A stretch of DNA of 64,000 bases, from assembly GCA_030433275.1 (NCBI GenBank), contig JAUILK010000004.1, positions 62,001 to 126,000 on the forward strand. Reading direction: 5' to 3'. The notes beneath the pieces were generated by a model, which was not told where the DNA came from, searched no databases, and saw only the letters and a program-made list of their open reading frames with translations. The DNA is from Gammaproteobacteria bacterium (lineage in GTDB: Bacteria > Pseudomonadota > Gammaproteobacteria > Nitrococcales > Nitrococcaceae). Each line of letters starts with the position of its first letter. Position 1 is the first letter of the stretch. Shown here piece after piece: positions 54,528-64,000 of this stretch. The translations under genes and the position numbers were made by a program.

Positions 54528-55001
54528 TTAACGTCGTCGACCTTCCAGCCACAGCTGCAGAAGCAAGCCAATCAGGCCCAAAGTGATCGCGCTGTCCGCA
54601 ACATTGAACGCTGGCCAGTGCCAACGCCCATAATGCACATCGATAAAGTCGATCACATGACCATAGCGCAACCGATCGATGACGTTGCCGAGTGCGCCGC
54701 CGAGGATGAGCCCAAGAGCGATCGCCAACCAGTACTCGCGCCGCGGCAGCTGGGCGAGCCAGCGCACCAAAAAAAGGCACACACCGATCGCCACCACAAT
54801 GAACAACCAGCGCTGCCAGCCCCCTTGATCGCTCAGAAAGCTAAACGCTGCCCCCCGATTGTAGCTCAACGTCAAGTTGAGCAACGCAGCGAGCGACACC
54901 GGTTGGTAAGCCGCAAGCCATGCTTGGGCCAGAAATTTGGTTACCTGGTCGGCAATGATAATCAGGGTGGCTAGCAAGAGCCCCAAGCGCAGCATCGGCA
55001 T
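54528..55001 (-). CDS. lspA: Lipoprotein signal peptidase (signal peptidase II)
   Basis: Inner-membrane aspartyl peptidase that removes lipoprotein signal peptides. The 157 residues form four membrane segments. The catalytic aspartates are in GNVIDRLRYG (first Asp) and VIDFIDVHYG (second Asp). LTLSYNRGAAFSFL is also conserved. It is separated from ileS by about 10 bases, so ileS-lspA is an operon. Confidence 0.96.
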   Translation of the reverse strand: MPMLRLGLLLATLIIIADQVTKFLAQAWLAAYQPVSLAALLNLTLSYNRGAAFSFLSDQGGWQRWLFIVVAIGVCLFLVRWLAQLPRREYWLAIALGLILGGALGNVIDRLRYGHVIDFIDVHYGRWHWPAFNVADSAITLGLIGLLLQLWLEGRRR

Positions 55002-55010
55002 TTTCTCGGC

Positions 55011-57833
55011 TCAGGCAAAACGGCGCATTTCACCCGGTCCCGTCACGTTACTTACGCATCGGCTACAAAGTTCCGGGTGTTCTGGGCTCGTACCCACATC
55101 TGCACGCCGTTGCCAACAGCGCACACACTTAGCGTGCGTCGACGGTCCCACTACCAGAGCAAGCTCGGTGCCGTCACTCAGCGTCGCTGCGACTGCCTCC
55201 GCGGGAAGCGCGGCGCGATCGTGAACTCGAGCCTCAGAGGTGATTAGCAAGAAACGCAGTTCCTCACCCAGCGTCTCCCACCGCCGCTTGAGCGGCGCGG
55301 CACAATAAATCTCAACCACGGCTTCCAGGCTCGCACCGAGCACGTTGGCGTTACGCAGCTCCTCAATGCGCTTGTTCACGGCTTCACGTAGTGCCAGAAT
55401 TCCGGCCCAAAAAGGTCGATCGAAAGAACCTTCCTCCAAGGGCTGCAGAGCCGGATACCATTCGGCCAAAAACACGGAGGACTCGCGCGGCCCGGGCATA
55501 TGCTCCCAGATCTCCTCGGCGGTAAAGCTCAAAATTGGCGCCAACCAACGCACCAAAGCCTCGATGATATGACACATGGCCGTTTGGCAGGAACGGCGCG
55601 CTAGGCTATCGGCTTGTGTCGTATATTGCCGGTCTTTAACGACGTCCAGATAGAATCCACCCATATCCAGCACGCAAAAGTGATGTACCCGCTGGTAGAT
55701 CTGATGGAAATCATAATTCCCGTAGGCTTCTTGTACGGCCTGCTGAAGCTGCCAGGCACGATCCACAGCCCAGCGATCCAATGCCAGCATCCTCTCGGGC
55801 GCCACCCGATGCCGAGTCGGCTCGAAACCGGCCAGATTGCCGAGTAAGAAACGCGCGGTGTTGCGAATTCGGCGATAGGCATCCGCCGTGCGCTTTAAGA
55901 TCTCATCGGATACCGCCATCTCACCACGGTAGTCGGTGGCAGCGACCCAAAGACGGAGCACATCGGCTCCCAGCGTCTTCATCACCACCTGCGGCGCCAC
56001 CACATTGCCGCGCGATTTGGACATCTTGCGGCCCTGCTCATCGACGGTAAAACCATGAGTCAGCACGGCGCGATACGGCGGTTTGGCACGTAACATCATC
56101 GAGGTGAGCAAAGAGGATTGAAACCAGCCGCGATACTGATCCGAGCCTTCGAGATAGAGGTCGGCCGGTTGGCTCAACTCCTCACGACGCTCGAGCACGG
56201 TGGTGTGTGTGGTGCCCGAATCAAACCAGACGTCGAGAATATCGGTCACCTTCTCATAGCGGTTTGCCTCGTCACCAAGCAGCTCTTCAGGCGCGAGTTC
56301 AAACCAGGCGTCGATACCGCTCTGCTCGATCCGCTGTGCCAACGATTCGATTAGCTGTGTCGTATGGGGATGCGGTGTTCCGCTGTCACGATCGACGAAC
56401 AGAGCAATCGGCACACCCCAGTTGCGCTGGCGCGAAATACACCACTCCGGACGGTTGCGCACCATCGCGTCCATACGCGCCTCACCCCATGGGGGATACC
56501 ATCGAATCTGCGGCAAGGCGGCGAGAGCCTGCTCACGCACAAAATTGGATTCCAGGTTAAGAAACCACTGCGGGGTCGCGCGGAATAGAATCGGAGTCTT
56601 GTGGCGCCAGCAATGCGGGTAACTGTGAGAATAGCGCTCGTGGCTGAGCAGCATACCGCGTTTTTCCAAAAGCTCGATGATCGCCAAATTGGCGTCGAAC
56701 ACGAGTTGTCCGGCAAAAAACTCCGTATCCGCAATAAAACGCCCTCTGGCATCGACCGGATTGTTCAACGGCAAATCGTAGCGCTGCCCAGTGAGGTAGT
56801 CGTCACTGCCATGCCCGGGGGCCGTATGCACCGCTCCGGTACCGGTATCGGTGGTTACATACTCAGCAAGCACGATCGGCACGACCCGCTCATAGAATGG
56901 GTGCTGCAATTGCAGGTGTTCCAGCTCGGCACCCCGACACGGGCGGCCGATGATCTGGAAGGCACCCATTCGGTACCGTGCCAATGCCTCCTCGTGCAGA
57001 GCCGCGGCCAACACCAGATACTCACGCCCACCGTCCACGCTGACCAGGACATATTCGAGATCCGGATGCACGGCCACCGCCTGATTCGCCGGCAGCGTCC
57101 AGGGTGTCGTGGTCCAAATGGCTACCGACAACGGTGAGCCCTTGATGCGCGCGTCGAAACACTCAGCGAATGCCGCGGCATTGGGCGCTGGAAAGCGCAC
57201 ATCGACCGCCGGAGAGGTGTGCGACTCGTATTCCACCTCCGCTTCAGCCAACGCCGAGCTACAGTCGATGCACCAATGGACTGGCCGATAGCCCCGCTTG
57301 AGGTGCCCCTTGGCCACAAGCTCACCCAGTACACGCAGGGTGTCGGCCTCGGTCTTAAAGTCCATGGTCAAATAAGGATGGTCCCAGTCGCCCACGACCC
57401 CAAGGCGCTGAAAATCGCGCCGCTGACCCTCAACCTGCTCTGCAGCGAACCGCCGGCAGGCCGCCCGAAAATCCTTGGGAGAGACGATCTTCCCGGCCTC
57501 GACAAGACATTGCTCAACCTTGTGCTCGATCGGCAAACCATGGCAATCCCATCCCGGCACATACGGAGCATCCAGCCCGTCGAGAACCCGGCTTTTAACT
57601 ATGATGTCTTTTAGAATTTTATTGACTGCGTGACCGATATGGATTTCACCGTTTGCATAAGGTGGCCCATCATGCAAGATGAAACGCTTGCGCCCCCGCC
57701 GAGCCTCGCGAATCTGCCCATAAAGGTCGGCGCGGTGCCACTGCTGCGTGCGCTGCGGTTCGCGCTGAGCGAGATTGGCGCGCATCGGAAAGGCCGTTTT
57801 AGGCAGATTCAACGTCTCTTTATAGTCGGTCAC
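55011..57833 (-). CDS. ileS: Isoleucyl-tRNA synthetase
   Basis: Charges tRNA-Ile with isoleucine. The GTG at 57833 is favoured: the family starts (M)[12 protein letters not shown], and AGGGAGA lies just before it; an upstream in-frame ATG at 57851 would add six residues. The length of 940 residues is normal. Motifs are HIGH ([12 protein letters not shown]), KMSKS (KMSKSRGN), the editing domain between them and a C-terminal zinc finger ([11 protein letters not shown] and CSRCV). It is downstream of ribF and upstream of lspA. Confidence 0.96.
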   Translation of the reverse strand: MTDYKETLNLPKTAFPMRANLAQREPQRTQQWHRADLYGQIREARRGRKRFILHDGPPYANGEIHIGHAVNKILKDIIVKSRVLDGLDAPYVPGWDCHGLPIEHKVEQCLVEAGKIVSPKDFRAACRRFAAEQVEGQRRDFQRLGVVGDWDHPYLTMDFKTEADTLRVLGELVAKGHLKRGYRPVHWCIDCSSALAEAEVEYESHTSPAVDVRFPAPNAAAFAECFDARIKGSPLSVAIWTTTPWTLPANQAVAVHPDLEYVLVSVDGGREYLVLAAALHEEALARYRMGAFQIIGRPCRGAELEHLQLQHPFYERVVPIVLAEYVTTDTGTGAVHTAPGHGSDDYLTGQRYDLPLNNPVDARGRFIADTEFFAGQLVFDANLAIIELLEKRGMLLSHERYSHSYPHCWRHKTPILFRATPQWFLNLESNFVREQALAALPQIRWYPPWGEARMDAMVRNRPEWCISRQRNWGVPIALFVDRDSGTPHPHTTQLIESLAQRIEQSGIDAWFELAPEELLGDEANRYEKVTDILDVWFDSGTTHTTVLERREELSQPADLYLEGSDQYRGWFQSSLLTSMMLRAKPPYRAVLTHGFTVDEQGRKMSKSRGNVVAPQVVMKTLGADVLRLWVAATDYRGEMAVSDEILKRTADAYRRIRNTARFLLGNLAGFEPTRHRVAPERMLALDRWAVDRAWQLQQAVQEAYGNYDFHQIYQRVHHFCVLDMGGFYLDVVKDRQYTTQADSLARRSCQTAMCHIIEALVRWLAPILSFTAEEIWEHMPGPRESSVFLAEWYPALQPLEEGSFDRPFWAGILALREAVNKRIEELRNANVLGASLEAVVEIYCAAPLKRRWETLGEELRFLLITSEARVHDRAALPAEAVAATLSDGTELALVVGPSTHAKCVRCWQRRADVGTSPEHPELCSRCVSNVTGPGEMRRFA

Positions 57834-57865
57834 ATTGTCTCCCTGCGTCATACGTGGTTGACGGG

Positions 57866-58801
57866 CTAACCGGCAATCCGCCGCCTAAAATAGGCTCTCG
57901 CCACCGCCACATCCCGGGCAATCTGTTCACTCAGCGCCTCAAGGGAATCGAACCGGATTTGCCCGCGCAGCCGACGCAGGAATTCGACCTCGATATGTCG
58001 ACCATAGAGATCGCCCTCGAAATCCAGCAAATGAACTTCTAGCACCATTTTTCGACCATCGACACTCGGCCGGTTGCCTACACTTGCCACTCCTGGAAGG
58101 ACCCCATCGAAGCCCCGCACGCGCACGGTAAAAATACCCTCCAGCGCCGGGCGCGCTCGATATAACCGGATATTGGCCGTCGGCCAGCCCAGACGGCGCC
58201 CTAGACGATCACCACGAATCACGCGGCCCGAGATCCGATACGTCCGGCCCAGCAGGTGCGCGGCGAGCCCTAGATCCCCAGCCGCAAGCGCCTGACGCAC
58301 CCGGGTACTGCTGACCCGGGCACCTGCCAGCGCAACCGTAGGCACCCGGGTGAGCTGAAAATCGTGTTCCTTGGCCGCTCGTGCGAGCAGAGAATAATCA
58401 CCGCGGCGACCACGACCGAAACGAAAATCGTCACCGATCATCAAAAAGCGCACGCCCAGCCGGCCCAGCAAAATTTCGCAGATAAAATCTTCTGCCTCCA
58501 TGGCCGCCAGCCGCGTGCCGAACTGGAGGCATAACACGCGCTCCACCCCGGCCTGCGACAGCGCCCAGAACTTATCCCGGAAGCCGGTGATTCGCGCGGG
58601 GGCGGCATCCGGCGCAAAATACTCTCGCGGGTGCGGCTCAAAGGTCACCACCACAGCGGGTATACCGCGCTTGGCAGCCGCAACGCGCAACCGCTGCAGC
58701 ACCGCCGAGTGCCCCCGGTGCACGCCGTCAAAATTGCCGATGGTAGCGGCGCATTCGCGATGGCGCGCTCGGAGATTATGGCCGCCGCGAATGAGCTCCA
58801 T
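57866..58801 (-). CDS. ribF: Bifunctional riboflavin kinase/FAD synthetase
   Basis: Converts riboflavin to FMN and then FAD. The 311 residues have an N-terminal nucleotidyltransferase domain ([17 protein letters not shown], the adenylyltransferase motif) and a C-terminal flavokinase domain ([15 protein letters not shown], about residue 180). It precedes ileS, the standard murJ-ribF-ileS-lspA order. Confidence 0.96.
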   Translation of the reverse strand: MELIRGGHNLRARHRECAATIGNFDGVHRGHSAVLQRLRVAAAKRGIPAVVVTFEPHPREYFAPDAAPARITGFRDKFWALSQAGVERVLCLQFGTRLAAMEAEDFICEILLGRLGVRFLMIGDDFRFGRGRRGDYSLLARAAKEHDFQLTRVPTVALAGARVSSTRVRQALAAGDLGLAAHLLGRTYRISGRVIRGDRLGRRLGWPTANIRLYRARPALEGIFTVRVRGFDGVLPGVASVGNRPSVDGRKMVLEVHLLDFEGDLYGRHIEVEFLRRLRGQIRFDSLEALSEQIARDVAVARAYFRRRIAG

Positions 58802-58854
58802 GCCAGAATGCTCCGGAAAATCTTGAAATTATAAGGCACGAATGGGCCTTTGAG

Positions 58855-60429
58855 CTATGCCGTTTGCCGTTTTGCCAGCGGTGGTTCTCGCAGGTTGGAC
58901 AGGCGCAGCCCGGTCAGCCGCAATGCCACCAAATAAGTGATCGCACCAAGAGCAATCGCCGTGACCAACATGAGCACCCGTTGATAAAGGTCGGCTTGCA
59001 GCCAAAGCCCCGTATGGCTTCCCGGCCAATATAAAACCCCCGCCATCGCCAACGTGGCCAGCACCGCCTGGCACAGCAGTTCGCGCCACCCGGCTCTGGG
59101 TTGAAAAACGCCGCGGCGGCGTAGCCCCCGATACAGCAAAGCCGCGTTCACCGTCGCTGCTACCGCCGTGGCAAAGGCAAGCCCGGCATGCCCAACGCGG
59201 GTGTGGACCAGCAGCACCACCAGGGATGTACTCAACACCATATTGGTCACCAGCGCAGTCACGGCACACTTGACCGGTGTCACTGTATCCTGGCGCGCGA
59301 AATAGCCTGGCGTCAGAATTTTTACCAGCGCGAATCCCAGCAAACCCAGCGCATAGGCGACCAGACTCATACTGGCCAAGCGCACGTCCTCGGCCGTAAA
59401 GGCCCCATATTGGAACAAAGTCGCGAGGATGGGCCCGGCCAGCAATGCCAAACCGACGCTGGCCGGGAGCATCAACACCACCACCAAGCGCAGTGCCCAA
59501 TCAAGGGTATGACTAAAGGATTGTGCCGACTGATCGGCATGTTCTTGGGACAAACGTGGCAGAATCACAGTACCCAACGCTACACCGAAGACGCCGAGCG
59601 GGAACTCCACCAAACGATCGGACCAGTACAACCAACTTATGCTGCCCGTTACTAAAAAAGAAGCGAGAATCGTATCCACTAGCAGGTTGATCTGCTGCAC
59701 TGAAGTTCCAAATAACGCCGGGCCCATCAGCCGTAGAATACGCCTTACTCCCGGGTCCGACCAACGCGGACAGGCCACCCCGAGCAGCCCGTGATACGCG
59801 ACGAAAGGCAACTGCAAAAGCAATTGCAACACGCCGGCCACCAGCACCGCGAACGCGAGCGCGACAACCCCCTGTTCAAGGTGCGGCGCCAACCAAAAGG
59901 CTGCGCCAATCATGGACAAATTAAGCAAGACCGGCGCAACAGCCGGCGGGCCGAAAGAGCCGCAAGTGTTCAAAACCGCGCCGGCACAGGCGGTCAGAGA
60001 AATCAGCGCCAAATAGGGAAAGGTCAGCCGCAGCATCTCGACCGCGAGCTGGAAACGCTCGGGGTCGTCGCTAAAACCAGGCGCGAATACCGGCACCAAC
60101 CAGGGCGCGCCGAATACTCCGAGCGTGGTAATCACAACGAGGGTCATACCCAACACGCTAGCCGTTCGAGCCACCAACCGACGTACCTCGACGCGACTGC
60201 GCCGAGCCTGGTACTCCGAGAGCACCGGAACGAAGGCCTGGGAAAACGCACCCTCGGCAAAGAGTCGCCGCATGAAGTTGGGGATCTTAAAGGCAATGAA
60301 GAAAGCATCTGTCGCCGCCGAGGGCCCGAAAATCACACCGATCACGACATCCCGCACCAGCCCTAGCACGCGGGAAAGAAAGGTCAAAGAACCGAAGGTA
60401 ATAACTGAGCGTAGCGATCCCTTTCGCAC
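58855..60429 (-). CDS. murJ: Lipid II flippase MurJ
   Basis: Exports lipid II to the periplasmic face for peptidoglycan synthesis. The 524 residues form about 14 membrane segments. The N-terminal segment SLTFLSRVLGLVRDVVIG and GAFSQAFVPVLSEYQ are family signatures. The GTG start at 60429 has a GGAG site. It is upstream of ribF on the minus strand and divergent from rpsT. Confidence 0.95.
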   Translation of the reverse strand: MRKGSLRSVITFGSLTFLSRVLGLVRDVVIGVIFGPSAATDAFFIAFKIPNFMRRLFAEGAFSQAFVPVLSEYQARRSRVEVRRLVARTASVLGMTLVVITTLGVFGAPWLVPVFAPGFSDDPERFQLAVEMLRLTFPYLALISLTACAGAVLNTCGSFGPPAVAPVLLNLSMIGAAFWLAPHLEQGVVALAFAVLVAGVLQLLLQLPFVAYHGLLGVACPRWSDPGVRRILRLMGPALFGTSVQQINLLVDTILASFLVTGSISWLYWSDRLVEFPLGVFGVALGTVILPRLSQEHADQSAQSFSHTLDWALRLVVVLMLPASVGLALLAGPILATLFQYGAFTAEDVRLASMSLVAYALGLLGFALVKILTPGYFARQDTVTPVKCAVTALVTNMVLSTSLVVLLVHTRVGHAGLAFATAVAATVNAALLYRGLRRRGVFQPRAGWRELLCQAVLATLAMAGVLYWPGSHTGLWLQADLYQRVLMLVTAIALGAITYLVALRLTGLRLSNLREPPLAKRQTA

Positions 60430-60622
60430 ATTGGTGCTCCAATCAGCAGCTCTTGATCCGGCCCGCTTGCGAACACAAGCTGGAACACTCTAGCTTGAAA
60501 GCGCGCCAGTACAACCCAACCGACGGCGAGAGCATCCCTTGAATCCTTGTTGACAACGAACCGCTAGTGCAGCATATTGCCCGCTTCCCAGCGATCAGGC
60601 ATCAAAAAGTAGGAGTCCCACT

Positions 60623-60889
60623 TTGGCCAATACACCTACTGCAAAGAAGCGCGCTCGTCAGGCGGCACATCGCCGACAAGCTAACCAGGCGCAGCGTTCG
60701 ATGATGCGCACCGCCGTCAAAAAGGTGCTGCGTGCTCTCGACTCAGGCGATCAAGAGAAGGCTGGCGAAGCTTACCGCCAGGCCGTACCGCTCGTTGACC
60801 GCATGGCCAGCAAGGGCTTGATCCACAAAAACAAAGCCGCACGCCAAAAAAGCCGGCTTAACAAGCATATACGAGCGCTCCAAGGCTGA
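60623..60889 (+). CDS. rpsT: 30S ribosomal protein S20
   Basis: An 88-residue basic ribosomal protein (ANTPTAKKRARQAAHRRQAN, KAARQKSRLNKHIRALQG). The start codon is TTG, preceded by AGGAGT. E. coli rpsT also uses a UUG start, and S20 represses its own translation there, so the same kind of autoregulation is likely. It is divergent from murJ. Confidence 0.96.
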   Translation: MANTPTAKKRARQAAHRRQANQAQRSMMRTAVKKVLRALDSGDQEKAGEAYRQAVPLVDRMASKGLIHKNKAARQKSRLNKHIRALQG

Positions 60890-60935
60890 TTATCCATCCC
60901 TGACACCCGTTTTCGGTCGCATAACCACTGCACGG

Positions 60936-63172
<2,237 letters not shown>

Positions 63173-63283
63173 TTACGGAAGGCAGGTTGTCCACGTAAGC
63201 AAAACGGCCCGACTCAGCCACAGTCTTCCTATCTCAACAATAGAAAGTGTTGTACAGCTAGATAGGGCTGCTCGGATCACCAT

Positions 63284-63311
63284 AAAAAAAGCCCCGTGCG
63301 GGCAACGGGGC
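63284..63311 (-). terminator. Rho-independent terminator of rplU-rpmA
   Basis: On the minus strand GCCCCGT (63311-63305) and ACGGGGC (63297-63291) form a seven base-pair stem with a seven-base loop, followed by seven T residues (63290-63284). It lies just past the rpmA stop, upstream of obgE, so obgE probably has its own promoter or partial read-through. Confidence 0.85.
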
Positions 63312-63336
63312 TTATTCCCGAAGGACGCACCACGGA

Positions 63337-63600
63337 TCAGCCGGCTCTCGGATGCACACTCACAAAACACCGCTGATGCGGTCCTTTACGCCTGAACATC
63401 ACTTGACCGTCGGTCTTCGCATACAGTGTGTGGTCATGCCCGAGCCCGACATTCTCGCCTGGATGGAAGCTGGTTCCGCGCTGGCGAACAAGTATATTGC
63501 CCGCGCATACGAATTCGCCGCCGAAGCGCTTGACTCCAAGCCGCTTGGAATGCGAATCGCGCCCGTTACGAGTACTGCCACCTGCCTTCTTATGCGCCAT
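63337..63600 (-). CDS. rpmA: 50S ribosomal protein L27
   Basis: An 87-residue basic protein beginning [20 protein letters not shown], the standard L27 start, near the peptidyl transferase centre. It follows rplU by about 25 bases and is followed by a terminator. Confidence 0.97.
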   Translation of the reverse strand: MAHKKAGGSTRNGRDSHSKRLGVKRFGGEFVCAGNILVRQRGTSFHPGENVGLGHDHTLYAKTDGQVMFRRKGPHQRCFVSVHPRAG

Positions 63601-63624
63601 GATCCGGTTTCCCTCAACTGTGCA

Positions 63625-63948
63625 TCAGCTGCTAGCGCCCGCCGCAATGCGGGTGATCTTTACCTCGGTATAATGCTGACGGTGGCCATGACAGCGATGA
63701 TAGTTCTTACGTCGTTTGAACTTGCGCACTTCGATTTTGCGGCTACGCCCCTGCCCGAGCACTTCGGCGCTGACGCGCCCACCCTCGATCAGCGGTGTGC
63801 CCACCTGGACATCACCCGCGTCGGCGATCATCAGCACCTGATCGAAATCGATGCTCGCCCCCTGCTCCGCATCAAGCTTCTCGACACGCAGCGTCTCGCC
63901 TTCGCTGACACGATACTGCTTACCGCCCGTCCTGATGACGGCGTACAT
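63625..63948 (-). CDS. rplU: 50S ribosomal protein L21
   Basis: A 107-residue ribosomal protein starting MYAVIRTGGKQYRVSEGE at 63948; a GGGGAGAG ribosome binding site precedes it, so an upstream in-frame ATG at 63975 is rejected. The core segment RGRSRKIEV reads GQGRSRKIEVRKFKRRKNY here. It heads the rplU-rpmA operon, whose promoter should lie in the last 50 bases of the window or beyond. Confidence 0.97.
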   Translation of the reverse strand: MYAVIRTGGKQYRVSEGETLRVEKLDAEQGASIDFDQVLMIADAGDVQVGTPLIEGGRVSAEVLGQGRSRKIEVRKFKRRKNYHRCHGHRQHYTEVKITRIAAGASS

Positions 63949-64000
63949 GGCCACTCTCCCCTTGTCTTGACTCACAGCCGGTTAAAGCGTGCTAATTTAC

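Overview
The window looks like a chromosome segment of a gammaproteobacterium of moderately high G+C, with one foreign tract in the middle. The signs are gene orders typical of the class: accC-accB-aroQ-tlpA-dsbD-cutA next to groESL; ftsY-ftsE-ftsX-rpoH; coaBC-dut-algC-argB; murJ-ribF-ileS-lspA-ispH beside a fimU-pilVWXY1Y2E-fimT minor pilin cluster; and proB-obgE-rpmA-rplU. The strain-level identity cannot be told from the sequence. A perfect CIRCE element at groES, a PEP-CTERM protein and an isocitrate dehydrogenase with CBS domains do not resemble an enteric genome and fit a less studied, possibly environmental lineage.

Layout. 1-4825 (minus): fatty acid, shikimate and thiol-disulfide genes. 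4826-7124 (plus): the groESL operon with a sigma70-type promoter, CIRCE operator and terminator. 7449-13040 (minus): ggt, coaD, rsmD and a pair of M16 peptidases. 13118-17033 (plus): ftsY-ftsE-ftsX, then rpoH with its own stress-type promoters. 17159-18105 (minus): a small conserved protein and radC. 18391-23599 (plus): coaBC, dut, algC with a membrane sensory extension, and argB. 23647-31378 (minus): a K+/H+ antiporter, a DUF4124 protein, pyrE, ppc and the icd-CBS fusion. 31774-33928 (plus): a thiolase and exonuclease III.

The accessory tract runs from about 33.9 to 45.2 kb. It holds an AT-rich gene for a probable double hot-dog protein, a decayed alkA-like gene, an IS1634-type transposase abutting a 5'-truncated BamE-like gene, a secreted RTX/PEP-CTERM protein, and a compact P4-like integrative element. 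The element carries small unknown genes, a repeat-rich probable origin, a primase-helicase, a small gene, an AlpA-type regulator, an intergenic region with palindromic operators, and a tyrosine integrase next to tRNA-Thr(CGU).

From 45.3 to 53.4 kb (plus) lies the type IV pilus minor pilin/PilY1/pilin cluster. From 53.4 to 64.0 kb there are conserved housekeeping genes, nearly all on the minus strand, with rpsT on the plus strand.

The most informative regulatory picture is the heat-shock circuit. groESL carries an HrcA-type CIRCE operator. The upstream region of rpoH contains a near-consensus sigmaE promoter and a second sequence resembling a sigma32 promoter, which suggests layered envelope-stress and cytoplasmic heat-shock control. 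The best candidate for something undescribed is the small integrative element with its own primase-helicase, a GTTACGC repeat array and a family of GTGACNGTCAC palindromes.
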